From assembly GCA_030631085.1 (NCBI GenBank), contig DAOVLV010000007.1, positions 1-15,990 on the forward strand: 15,990 nucleotides of DNA, read 5' to 3'. Of the stretch, positions 6,265 to 13,724 are shown one piece after another. Within the stretch, counting starts at the first letter, position 1. Every line of letters begins with the position of its first letter. Origin of the DNA: Planctomycetales bacterium. Lineage in GTDB: Bacteria; Planctomycetota; Phycisphaerae; SM23-33. The notes beneath the pieces were generated by a model. It was not told the origin of the DNA. It did no database searches and saw only the letters and a list, made by a program, of their open reading frames with translations. Position numbers and translations under genes: made by a program.

Positions 6265-6621
6265 CTATGCGTCGGCGTCTTTCGGGCGGAACTCCAGGCG
6301 GGCACGGTTCACGTCGGGGTAGATTCCGAATATCTTATTGAGGTGCGTCAAGTTCAGCACCGCGGCGACCCGGCTATGCACGTTGGCGATCTTTACCTCG
6401 CCGCCCGCCATCCTGGCCCGCTTGTGCACATGGAGCAGGACGCCCAGGCCATAACTGGAAATGTAGGACAACTTCTCACAGTCGATGATAATCTTCCTGA
6501 TCCCGGCTTCGATCAGATCGAGAACGTCCTGGACGAACTCCTTGCTGGTGTGCCGGTCGATCCCGCCGTCGGCCGATATGATCAGGACGTCCTTATCGAG
6601 TTCGTGGTAGTAGAATTCCAT
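6265..6621 (-). CDS. STAS-domain protein, anti-sigma factor antagonist type
   Basis: A 118-residue single STAS domain of the SpoIIAA/RsbV type, which binds an anti-sigma kinase and is switched off by Ser phosphorylation. The sequence shows the typical start (ISADGGIDRHTSKEFVQDV), the strand KIIIDCEKLSYI, and the signature helix start ISSYGLGVLLHVHKRAR (residues 54-70). The usual signature is (M/I)DSSGLG; here S55, S56 and Y57 replace D-S-S, so S56 aligns with the phosphosite region while the next position is Tyr. The C-terminal extension after residue 100 is short and charged. The partner kinase and phosphatase are not in the window. A TACAAT box ends six bases before the ATG, so it has its own promoter apart from dprA upstream. 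The fold assignment is firm; the target sigma pathway is unknown. Confidence 0.9.
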   Translation of the reverse strand: MEFYYHELDKDVLIISADGGIDRHTSKEFVQDVLDLIEAGIRKIIIDCEKLSYISSYGLGVLLHVHKRARMAGGEVKIANVHSRVAAVLNLTHLNKIFGIYPDVNRARLEFRPKDADA

Positions 6622-6627
6622 GTCTGC

Positions 6628-6633
6628 ATTGTA
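6628..6633 (-). promoter_or_regulatory. Predicted STAS-gene -10 element (TACAAT), leaderless
   Basis: Read on the minus strand, TGTACAAT precedes the ATG with six bases between the -10 hexamer and the start codon. No Shine-Dalgarno sequence is present. It lies in the 59-bp gap after the dprA stop, so the STAS gene can be transcribed independently. Confidence 0.5.
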
Positions 6634-6680
6634 CAGCGATGGGGACTTATCAGGAAAGCCAAAACAAACTTCCTGCCTGG

Positions 6681-7808
6681 CTACGGCCTCGCCGAACGTG
6701 CGGCAAAAACCCCGCCTGGCTTCTGGGCGACCATTCCCTTAATCGCCAGCATGGTCATCGCAGCAGTGGTTTCGGAAGATGACAAACCGGATCGGCGGAT
6801 CAGTTCGTCCAGCGACAGTTCAGCCGCGAGGAGATGCTCCAAAAGGGACGACTCGGTTTCGGTCAGGTTCACCTTCGGCGCGATCGGCTCGGCAGCGCCT
6901 TCGCCGGCGAGAACCTCGCCGACGCGATCAAGCCCGTCCAGAATATCCTCGATGTTCTGCACAAGAGCGGCTGATCCTGCGGCGATGAGGCCGTTGGTTC
7001 CGGCGCTGAAAGGCGAATCGACCCTGCCGGGCAGCGCGAAAACCTCTTTGCTCTGCTCCAGCGCCGAACGGGCTGTTATAAGCGAACCGCTGCGACGTGC
7101 CGCCTCGACGATAAGAACGCCCAGCGACAGTCCTGAAATGATTCGGTTTCGCCGGGGGAAATTAGCGCCCTTGATTCCGATTCGCATAGGCAGTTCGCTG
7201 ATGACGGCGCCGCGCCCGTCGGAGACGATCATCTCGAAGAGTTTTTTGTTTTCGCGCGGATACGTGTTGCACAGACCGCAACCCATCACGGCGACGGTTC
7301 TTCCACCGGCTGTCAAAGCCCCGCGATGGGCGGAAGTGTCGATTCCGCGAGCGCCGCCGGAGATAACGGTGAATCCCGCCCGTCCGAGCAGGCCGCCGAA
7401 TCGGTCCGCCTGCTCCAGGCCGTAGTGGGTACACCGGCGCGAACCTACTATCCCCAAGGCCACCGCGTCGGATTCGGTAACTTCACCGCGAACGTACAGC
7501 ACAGGCGGAGGATCGTAAATGTTCTTCAACGCAGCAGGATATGCGGCATCTTCGACGCAAAGCACCGTCACGCCGTGCTTGTCAGCCAGGGCGAGTTCTT
7601 CATCAACGGCCGATTCATCGACGGCGGCGATGGCCGAAGCCGTCTTTTCGCCGATACCCTCGACCTGGCGCAATTGTTCAGACGGAGCATTTACAGCGGC
7701 CTCAATGTCGCCGAAATGGTTCACCAGTCGCCGGATAGTAATCGCGCCGACCCCGTCGGCAAGGGTAAGCCGAAGATACATCCGCCGACGTTTATTGGAT
7801 TGCTCCAT
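6681..7808 (-). CDS. dprA: DNA-processing protein DprA (Smf)
   Basis: Loads RecA onto incoming single-stranded DNA during transformation; many non-competent bacteria keep it too. The 375 residues have three parts: an N-terminal helix-hairpin-helix region (about 13-62, with GVGAITIRRLV and VEGIGEKTASAIA), the Rossmann-like DprA core (about 80-290) and a C-terminal winged-helix domain (about 313-370). Core motifs are GSRRCTHYG (122-130), SGGARGID (150-157), the GCGLCNTYPREN loop (176-187) and FPRRNRIISGLS (217-228), the ssDNA-binding basic segment. It starts 12 bases after the secDF stop on the same strand, so it is the distal gene of the yajC-secDF operon. The ribosome-binding site is weak; M10 is an alternative start, and the first Met is kept for length. 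Confidence 0.95.
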   Translation of the reverse strand: MEQSNKRRRMYLRLTLADGVGAITIRRLVNHFGDIEAAVNAPSEQLRQVEGIGEKTASAIAAVDESAVDEELALADKHGVTVLCVEDAAYPAALKNIYDPPPVLYVRGEVTESDAVALGIVGSRRCTHYGLEQADRFGGLLGRAGFTVISGGARGIDTSAHRGALTAGGRTVAVMGCGLCNTYPRENKKLFEMIVSDGRGAVISELPMRIGIKGANFPRRNRIISGLSLGVLIVEAARRSGSLITARSALEQSKEVFALPGRVDSPFSAGTNGLIAAGSAALVQNIEDILDGLDRVGEVLAGEGAAEPIAPKVNLTETESSLLEHLLAAELSLDELIRRSGLSSSETTAAMTMLAIKGMVAQKPGGVFAARSARP

Positions 7809-7820
7809 AAGTCTCGAAAA

Positions 7821-10800
7821 TTACTTCGCCGATGCCTGGGTCGCTTTTTCCGCCCGTTTTGCGAAGGCCTTTTTGATGCCCAGCAGCAGCGGGCTGGCGA
7901 TGGCGATGGACGAATAGGTTCCGACAATAACACCAACCAGAAGCGCGTAGGTGAAGGCATGAATACCGGATCCGCCCCAGATATACATAACCACCACGGC
8001 AATGAGCGTCGTAGTCGTCGTCAGCAATGTCCTGCTGATGGTCTGGTTTATCGAGCGGTTGATAATCGGCTCGTCCACGCTGTCGAGTCTTCCGCGATTT
8101 TCGCGGATACGGTCGAAAACGACGATGGTGTCGTTGACGGAATACCCGATAATCGTCAGGAATGCCGCGACGACGGCCATGTCAATTTTGAACGGTTGGA
8201 CCAGCAGGAACCGCCCGATTACGTTGTCGTGGATGAAGGCCGCCATCGCCACAAGCCCGATGGCGATTACAACGTCGTGTACCAGGCAGATCACAGCCGC
8301 CAGACCCCATCTCGCCGAACCGAACCGCACCCAGAGATATACGACAATCGCCAACCAGCTCAATATGAAGGCGATAATCGCCAACTGCGACGCTCTTCCG
8401 GCAATGGCCGGGTCGAATTTCGAGACCGCTTCAAGCGATTCCGCTCTGGCGAGAGATGCTTCCAGCAGGCTCAGTTCGCCGGCGGCGAATTTTTTCCACT
8501 CTTCAGGTTTTCCGACGTAATCGATATTGGGGTTCAGCGCCAGGACCGCCAGCGATTCGAAGCCATCGGCCTTCGGATCCGCCTTCAACCCCACAACGAC
8601 GGTGCGGTTGAACTGATAATCGGCGAAATCAGATTGCAAACGCATCGTCTGGATTCGTCCCGCCAGGTCGGCTTCGGTCAACGGCGGGCTGACATTTTGC
8701 ACCACGAACATCGCCCCATCGGTGTAGTCAACGAATTTCGCCTGCATTTCCGGCGAAACGCTTTCGGCAAGTTCCGACGAAATGTGGGTAATTCCACTAC
8801 CGGAACTGTCAACCTCCACGTTAAGGGCCGGAATCTGACCCGTTTTGCAGAGTTCAAACTCCACGCTGGTCCGCACGTCCAATGCGCCGACGAACGCACC
8901 CTCGACCACTTCCCGCAACAACTTGACATCGGCCACCGTAGTGGAAACCTGATACGACCGCTCAGGCAGGCGTGTAACCAATTCCTCGCGGTTCACTTTA
9001 CCATTGCCCTTGCCACCGTCGTCGGTATCGATCGCCGTGAAAAATTCTTTTTCGCCTTTACCGTCCAACCATTCAGCCAGGCTGATTTGCCCGTTACCGT
9101 CGGCGTCGAACTTATCGAGATAATCAGTCGCATTATCGGCATTCAAGAGCGTCTCGACCTTGATAGTTTCGGCGAATTTTTTCAGATTTCCCGATCTTTC
9201 AGCCGCCTTACCGGCCAACCATTCCGCCAGGCTGACTTCCCCGTTACCATCGGCATCGAACTTCTTAAGGAGCTCGTCGGTTGTATTGTCGGCATTCAGG
9301 GGCGTCGCGGGGTTTCCGATGATTTCGATGAGTTTTGTCAGACTTTTCGATCTTACAGCGTCGTCGGTATCTTCGGTCAATTGGATGGCTTTACCCTTCA
9401 ATGCCTCCTCGATTTGCTTCCGCTTCGGCATTACGTCTTTTCCGTCCTTGACCGGAACCATCACGCCCGGCTTGAACGAGAATATCGCCTGCGTACCGCT
9501 ACTGAATTCGATGCCCAGAACGTCCGTTCCCTGCGACGCCAGCGATCCGATGCCCGCAGCGACCAGCAGGACCGAGACAACCCAGAAAAACTTCCGCTTA
9601 CCAAGCCAGTTAATCTTCGGGACGCCGATAAACGCCGCCATGCGGATGCGATCCTTTATCCATCCCAACTCAAGAAGCAACTGGAATATCCATCGCGTTA
9701 CCAGAAGGGATGTGAACAGGCTGAACATAACGCCGAACCCAAGCGTGATGGCAAAGCCGACAATCTCCTCCGAACCGACCCATCCGAGAATGACACAAGT
9801 CAGCAGCGTGGTGATATTTCCGTCGAGAATGGCTCTTGCGGCGCTGGAGTATGCGTTGCGGAGCGCGATTCGCATGGATTGCGTCTTTTTCTGTTCTTCT
9901 CGCAGGCGCTCGAATATCAGCACGTTGGCATCAACGGCGATACCGATGGTCAGGATGATACCCGCGATACCCGGCAGGGTGAATACCGCCTCGATAAAAC
10001 TCATCGCCCCCAGCAGCAGCACGATGTTAAGCACCAGCGCCACGTCGGCGATTGCGCCTGCGGCGAAGTAGTAGATTATCATAAATGCCGCCACGCCGAT
10101 AAGCCCCCATACGGCGGCACGGAAACCAGCATCGCGGTTGTCCTTTCCGATACTGGGGGCAACCGTCTTCATGCTGACGGGATTTTCGTTGACCTTTCCG
10201 GCCAGAGCGCCGGCTTCGAGTATGCGGACCAGTTCACGCACCGTATCGATTGTGAAATCGCCCTCGATGATACCGCTGTCGGAGATTGTCGATCTGAGCA
10301 CCGGCGCGGAATACGCCTCATCATCCAGCAGGATGGCCATGAAGTGCCCTTTATGAGGCGTGGTCAACCGGCGCATGAGTTCGGCGCCGCGAGCATCCAG
10401 CCTGAAGTGCACCGCAGGACGACCCATATCGTCCCTGCCCGGACTGGCCGACAGAGCCCACGTCTTCTTGGCCGTATCACGCAGCATCGTATAACCATCC
10501 TGGTTATACAGCAGGATGTACTTCTTTCCGGCGTACTCGCCGAGTATCAGGTTAGGTGCGAGTCTTTCGCCTTTGCCCTGAAGCGAGTACCACTGGAACT
10601 TATCGGCCTTGCTGCTTCGCCCGAACAGTGGCCCGTGCTCTGTGAGTTGATTCATGTACGTGTCGTATTGCTGGTCGGTCAACGCAAGGGATTTATCGTC
10701 GTCCTTTCCCGTCGGAAGCGTCGGCGCGATGCGGAACTCCAGCACGCCGGCCTTGGCAACCATTCTTATCAGGTCGGCGGGATCGTCCAGACCGGTGCGT

Positions 10801-11609
10801 TTCTCCGACCAGTCCGTATAACCGGCGACAACCGCGTCAACTTCGTCCTTCCGGGACGAATAACGCCGGCGAATCTGCTCCAACTGCTCGTCGTATTTGC
10901 TGCTGCGCTCTTTTCGCTCATCCTTCGAAATAACCTTGGTTTCGCGTTTGGACGTGTACAGCCGCAGCACCTGACCGAGATATTCGGTATTGACATTGAG
11001 TTTGAGCAGATTGCGGAACGCTTCGTTGTGGTCGCTTCTGGCGTCTGTGATGACATCGCGGGCTTTTTTGACGTCTTCGAGCGATGCTTGCCCGCTTTTC
11101 TCAAGTTTTTCAAGCGCTTTCTCTGCCCGGACTTCGGCGTCGTGCGCCTGGGCCACTTTCTGCAAGGCGGTAATTCTTTCGGAGTCCCCGGCGGCGATTC
11201 GCTCGATGGCATCGGCACGGGCCTGACCGGTAAGCGAAAGAACTCGCCTGATCTCGCTGCGACGGATGTTGCCGTCCTGCAATTTCCTGAGGGCTTCCAG
11301 ATAGACTTGCTTTGCCCTGCGTGCCTCATCCGTACCCAGCGGCATACGGACCTGGAATCGTGTGGGGCCTACCTTGCGAAACTCCAGGTTGCGAGTACCG
11401 TCCGGGTCGATTCGCTTCCTCAATCTGGACATTACCCGCTCGACCAGGTCGGGGATTTTCCTACCCGCATCCTGAACCTCGAAGGTCAGGATGTGTCCGC
11501 CCTTCAGGTCGATTCCAAGGCGAAGTTCCTTTGTCAGGACACAATAGACACTCAGCCCCGCCAGCAGGGCAACAAAAGCGAATTTCAAACCGAGATTCTT
11601 CGATTGCAT
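7821..11609 (-). CDS. secDF: SecD-SecF fusion translocase subunit with EF-hand insertion
   Basis: Proton-motive-force-driven partner of SecYEG that pulls exported proteins across the inner membrane. At 1262 residues it is far longer than ordinary SecDF fusions (about 750). The SecD half has TM1 (9-25), LGIDLKGG (31-38), a large periplasmic region to about 495, and five further helices to about 645, including GIAVDANVLIFER (556-568) with the conserved D560. The SecF half has a helix at 673-692, GIEFSSGTQ (699-707), a periplasmic region to about 1070 and five helices, including SVNDTIVVFDRIREN (1157-1171). Two insertions explain the length: a charged, probably coiled-coil segment in SecD (about 92-275), and a SecF insert (about 745-885) with two canonical EF-hand loops (D785-E796 and D835-E846) and a third degenerate one (from D861). 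The ATG has GAGG seven bases upstream. It follows yajC by 48 bp. Confidence 0.95.
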   Translation of the reverse strand: MQSKNLGLKFAFVALLAGLSVYCVLTKELRLGIDLKGGHILTFEVQDAGRKIPDLVERVMSRLRKRIDPDGTRNLEFRKVGPTRFQVRMPLGTDEARRAKQVYLEALRKLQDGNIRRSEIRRVLSLTGQARADAIERIAAGDSERITALQKVAQAHDAEVRAEKALEKLEKSGQASLEDVKKARDVITDARSDHNEAFRNLLKLNVNTEYLGQVLRLYTSKRETKVISKDERKERSSKYDEQLEQIRRRYSSRKDEVDAVVAGYTDWSEKRTGLDDPADLIRMVAKAGVLEFRIAPTLPTGKDDDKSLALTDQQYDTYMNQLTEHGPLFGRSSKADKFQWYSLQGKGERLAPNLILGEYAGKKYILLYNQDGYTMLRDTAKKTWALSASPGRDDMGRPAVHFRLDARGAELMRRLTTPHKGHFMAILLDDEAYSAPVLRSTISDSGIIEGDFTIDTVRELVRILEAGALAGKVNENPVSMKTVAPSIGKDNRDAGFRAAVWGLIGVAAFMIIYYFAAGAIADVALVLNIVLLLGAMSFIEAVFTLPGIAGIILTIGIAVDANVLIFERLREEQKKTQSMRIALRNAYSSAARAILDGNITTLLTCVILGWVGSEEIVGFAITLGFGVMFSLFTSLLVTRWIFQLLLELGWIKDRIRMAAFIGVPKINWLGKRKFFWVVSVLLVAAGIGSLASQGTDVLGIEFSSGTQAIFSFKPGVMVPVKDGKDVMPKRKQIEEALKGKAIQLTEDTDDAVRSKSLTKLIEIIGNPATPLNADNTTDELLKKFDADGNGEVSLAEWLAGKAAERSGNLKKFAETIKVETLLNADNATDYLDKFDADGNGQISLAEWLDGKGEKEFFTAIDTDDGGKGNGKVNREELVTRLPERSYQVSTTVADVKLLREVVEGAFVGALDVRTSVEFELCKTGQIPALNVEVDSSGSGITHISSELAESVSPEMQAKFVDYTDGAMFVVQNVSPPLTEADLAGRIQTMRLQSDFADYQFNRTVVVGLKADPKADGFESLAVLALNPNIDYVGKPEEWKKFAAGELSLLEASLARAESLEAVSKFDPAIAGRASQLAIIAFILSWLAIVVYLWVRFGSARWGLAAVICLVHDVVIAIGLVAMAAFIHDNVIGRFLLVQPFKIDMAVVAAFLTIIGYSVNDTIVVFDRIRENRGRLDSVDEPIINRSINQTISRTLLTTTTTLIAVVVMYIWGGSGIHAFTYALLVGVIVGTYSSIAIASPLLLGIKKAFAKRAEKATQASAK

Positions 11610-11657
11610 AATAACCTCAATACATGGATCAAAAACTGGGGATCAGGGTCCCGGTAT

Positions 11658-12173
11658 TCAGGATTTCCCTGCCCCTTCGTCGCTATCCTTACCGGGAGCG
11701 CCGACGTTGCGAATCGCCGAGCGGAGGAATTTCATCCGCGTATTGGACGATTCGTCAACTTTGACGACCACTTCTCTGTCCTTGACCTCGATGACCGTTC
11801 CCATTATTCCACCGATGGAAGTAACCTTATCGCCCTTTTTAAGGGTGTTGAGCATTTCCCTGTGTTTTTGTTGTTCTTTCCTGCGTCCTCTTCCCATCCA
11901 CCACCACAGAAGGGCCATAACGCCTATCATTATGGCGAGAAAACGCATATCACCGAACCCGCCGCCGGGCGGCTTTTTCTGGGTTGTCGGCTCGCCGCCG
12001 TTCTTATCGGACTTTTCGTCGGCCTTGATAGAATCGCCCGTTGGTTCGCGTGCGTCTTCGTCTTTAGCGGCAGTGTCCCCAGCCGGCTGGGTTGTCGCCT
12101 GCGCCCAAACCATCTGCCCCACGAAAAGCATCACCACTATCGCCAGTACTACAGATACATGCCAAATACGCAT
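11658..12173 (-). CDS. yajC: Preprotein translocase subunit YajC, with N-terminal signal-like extension
   Basis: Accessory subunit of the SecDF-YajC complex in the inner membrane. The recognisable YajC part begins near residue 76: one transmembrane helix (about 77-93), a basic stretch (GRGRRKEQQKHREM), then LKKGDKVTSIGGIMGTVIEV (111-130) and a beta-rich tail. Before it stands an unusual extension: a hydrophobic helix with an AQA end (residues 5-26) that looks like a signal peptide, and a Thr/Gln/Lys-rich linker (ATTQPAGDT at 26-34, TTQKKPPGGG at 63-72). Ordinary YajC is about 110 residues; this is 171. AAAGGA lies a suitable distance before the ATG. It is first in the operon yajC-secDF-dprA and has a predicted promoter upstream. 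Whether residues 1-24 are cleaved or act as a second anchor cannot be decided from sequence. Confidence 0.92.
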   Translation of the reverse strand: MRIWHVSVVLAIVVMLFVGQMVWAQATTQPAGDTAAKDEDAREPTGDSIKADEKSDKNGGEPTTQKKPPGGGFGDMRFLAIMIGVMALLWWWMGRGRRKEQQKHREMLNTLKKGDKVTSIGGIMGTVIEVKDREVVVKVDESSNTRMKFLRSAIRNVGAPGKDSDEGAGKS

Positions 12174-12230
12174 CAGTATATTCCTTTCAATGTTAGCACT
12201 GTTTCAGACCATCAAAAAAGAAGGTTGCGT

Positions 12231-12259
12231 ATTCTGATTAACTTTGGGCCTATAGTCAA
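12231..12259 (-). promoter_or_regulatory. Predicted promoter of the yajC-secDF-dprA operon
   Basis: On the minus strand TTGACT (12259-12254, five of six to TTGACA) is separated by 17 bases from CAGAAT (12236-12231, four of six to TATAAT). It would give a leader of about 50 bases containing the yajC ribosome-binding site, in contrast to the leaderless promoters elsewhere in the window. Confidence 0.45.
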
Positions 12260-12266
12260 CATAAAA

Positions 12267-12339
12267 TGGTGGCACAGGTTTTCAACCTGTGCTGCTCCGC
12301 AGATATGTTCAATACACAGGTTACAAACCTGTGCCACCA
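12267..12339. repeat. Paired GTGG-headed hairpins overlapping the tgt stop (REP/BIME-like)
   Basis: Arms 12267-12291 and 12315-12339 are inverted copies matching at 23 of 25 positions. Each starts TGGTGG (or ends CCACCA) and folds by itself with a perfect 8-bp stem, CACAGGTT with AACCTGTG, around three bases. A 23-bp spacer separates them. The arm at 12315-12339 encodes the final residues and stop codon of tgt. The layout of two opposed hairpins with a conserved short head is that of RAYT-mobilised REP pairs. Confidence 0.85.
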
Positions 12340-13463
12340 GCCGGGTACATCTGCTCCATCCACAGGCGCGACCGGGGCTCAAATTCGTCGTCGGAAATCG
12401 CAAGCCTGATCTCCGACATCAACTGCGAGAAAAACGCCAGATTGTGAATCGTTACCAATGTGGCTGCCAGCATTTCACCGGCCTGGAAATAATGTCGAAG
12501 CACCGCACGGGAGAAGTTCCGGCAGGTGTAGCAGGTGCATTTTTCGTCCAGAGGTCCGTTATCGCCGGCGAAAGCGGCGTTGCGGAGTTTGAGTCGTCCA
12601 TTCCACGTGAACGCCTGGGCGTTCCGCCCGTTCCGCGTCGGAATAACGCAATCGAACATGTCGATTCCGCAGGCAACGGCTGCGATTATGTCCCTCGGCT
12701 CACCCACACCCATCAGGTAACGCGGCTTGCCGCGCGGGAATTGCCCGTCGATGTGTTCGAGGACAGCCTTCATTTTCTCGTGTCCCTCACCGACGCTCAA
12801 ACCGCCGACGGCGTAGCCGGGAAGGCCCAACTCGACCAGCGATTCGATGCTGCGCGCCCGAAGATCCGTAAAAATTCCGCCCTGCTGGATCCCGAAAAGC
12901 GCCTGACCCTCGCTCGCTCGCTCCCATACCGTTTTGCATCGTCCTGCCCATTCGGCGCTTCGCTTGACGGCTTGGGCGACCTGTTCCTTATCGGCATCGG
13001 CTGGGGGACATTCATCCAGTTGCATAATAATGTCCGCGCCAAGTTTGGCCTGGACGTCCATGCACTTTTCCGGCGTAAGGTTCACGGTGTCGCCGTTTAT
13101 GTGGGACTGGAATACGACGCCGGCGTCGGAGATTTTCCGTAGCGACGACAGTGAGAATACCTGGTATCCGCCGCTGTCGGTGAGGATGGGTCCGTTCCAT
13201 GCCATCAACTTGTGCAGGCCGCCCATCTCGGCCACCGCGTCAGCGCCGGGGCGGAGCATGAGATGATAGGCATTGGCGAGGACTACCTGTGTACCTGTAT
13301 CGCGGAGTTGGTCGGGCGTAACGCCCTTGACGGCTCCGCACGTCCCGCAAGGCATGAACACCGGCGTAGCCACCTCGCCGTGACCGGTGCGCAGAACGCC
13401 CGTCCGCGCCTTGCCGTCGGTCTTGTCTATGCGAAGCCTAAATGTCGAATCCGTCAGCGGCAT
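12321..13463 (-). CDS. tgt: Queuine tRNA-ribosyltransferase (tRNA-guanine transglycosylase)
   Basis: Exchanges guanine-34 of tRNAs with GUN anticodons for the queuosine precursor preQ1. The 380 residues are full length. The acid/base Asp is D96 in LTDSGGYQVFSLS, the nucleophile is D271 in MFDCVIPTRNGRNAQAF, the substrate loop is QLDECPP (148-154), and the zinc site is C309, C311, C314 and H340 (CTCYTC and IHNLAF). All key residues are present. The normal fold ends about residue 373 (LWMEQMYP); the last residues AGGTGL and the TAA come from an inverted hairpin repeat. The start overlaps the end of the DUF2283 gene by 10 bp, implying translational coupling. tgt next to yajC-secD is the classical order. 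The gene's end and the yajC start are 147 bp apart, with a separate promoter for yajC. Confidence 0.97.
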   Translation of the reverse strand: MPLTDSTFRLRIDKTDGKARTGVLRTGHGEVATPVFMPCGTCGAVKGVTPDQLRDTGTQVVLANAYHLMLRPGADAVAEMGGLHKLMAWNGPILTDSGGYQVFSLSSLRKISDAGVVFQSHINGDTVNLTPEKCMDVQAKLGADIIMQLDECPPADADKEQVAQAVKRSAEWAGRCKTVWERASEGQALFGIQQGGIFTDLRARSIESLVELGLPGYAVGGLSVGEGHEKMKAVLEHIDGQFPRGKPRYLMGVGEPRDIIAAVACGIDMFDCVIPTRNGRNAQAFTWNGRLKLRNAAFAGDNGPLDEKCTCYTCRNFSRAVLRHYFQAGEMLAATLVTIHNLAFFSQLMSEIRLAISDDEFEPRSRLWMEQMYPAGGTGL

Positions 13464-13699
13464 TTCCCCAGAGGGATTTCCTGTCGATCTCCTTTGGCCT
13501 CGTTAATCACAACAAGATTTCCTTCGTCTTCGGCCTGTAATTGTTCGTTGGCGTTGAGCAGTTCAATTCCGTACACCGTCCCGTCCGGGGCAATATCGAC
13601 GTTGATTTCATCGCTCAGGCAAATCGTCTCGACCTGTCCGGCCTTTTCGTGCAGACGCATGTAGGCAATGTTGTAACGCGGGTCGTAAGTCAGTCTCAT
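13454..13699 (-). CDS. DUF2283 small protein, possible antitoxin partner
   Basis: An 81-residue protein with the DUF2283 pattern: LTYDPRYNIAYMRL at the N-terminus, then DEINVDIAPDGTVYGIELLNANEQL (about 30-54), matching the family's 'acidic strand, G-x-x-x-G-I-E-I-L-x-A' core. Function is not established for the family; it often lies beside small DUF4258 genes and is suspected to be the antitoxin half. Here it follows a DUF4258 gene by 25 bp, with TAGGAGA seven bases before the ATG. Its end overlaps the start of tgt by 10 bp in another frame, so a stand-alone module has been placed directly against a housekeeping gene. Family assignment is by recall of the sequence pattern, not by a search. 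Confidence 0.82.
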   Translation of the reverse strand: MRLTYDPRYNIAYMRLHEKAGQVETICLSDEINVDIAPDGTVYGIELLNANEQLQAEDEGNLVVINEAKGDRQEIPLGKCR

Positions 13700-13724
13700 A
13701 ACGCAATCTCCTACTCTTTACCCT

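Noticed and set aside
5917..6341. Overlapping open frames in several phases across the decamer array, including Pro/Trp/Phe-rich translations
   Set aside because: The 10-bp repeat lacks stop codons in all three + frames, so every frame is open; the periodic peptides simply mirror the DNA repeat and no ribosome site fits.
7326..13142. A 1938-codon + strand open frame running antisense to dprA, secDF, yajC and tgt
   Set aside because: The minus strand carries clear conserved proteins with catalytic motifs throughout. The antisense frame has no recognisable domain and stays open because of GC-biased codon use.
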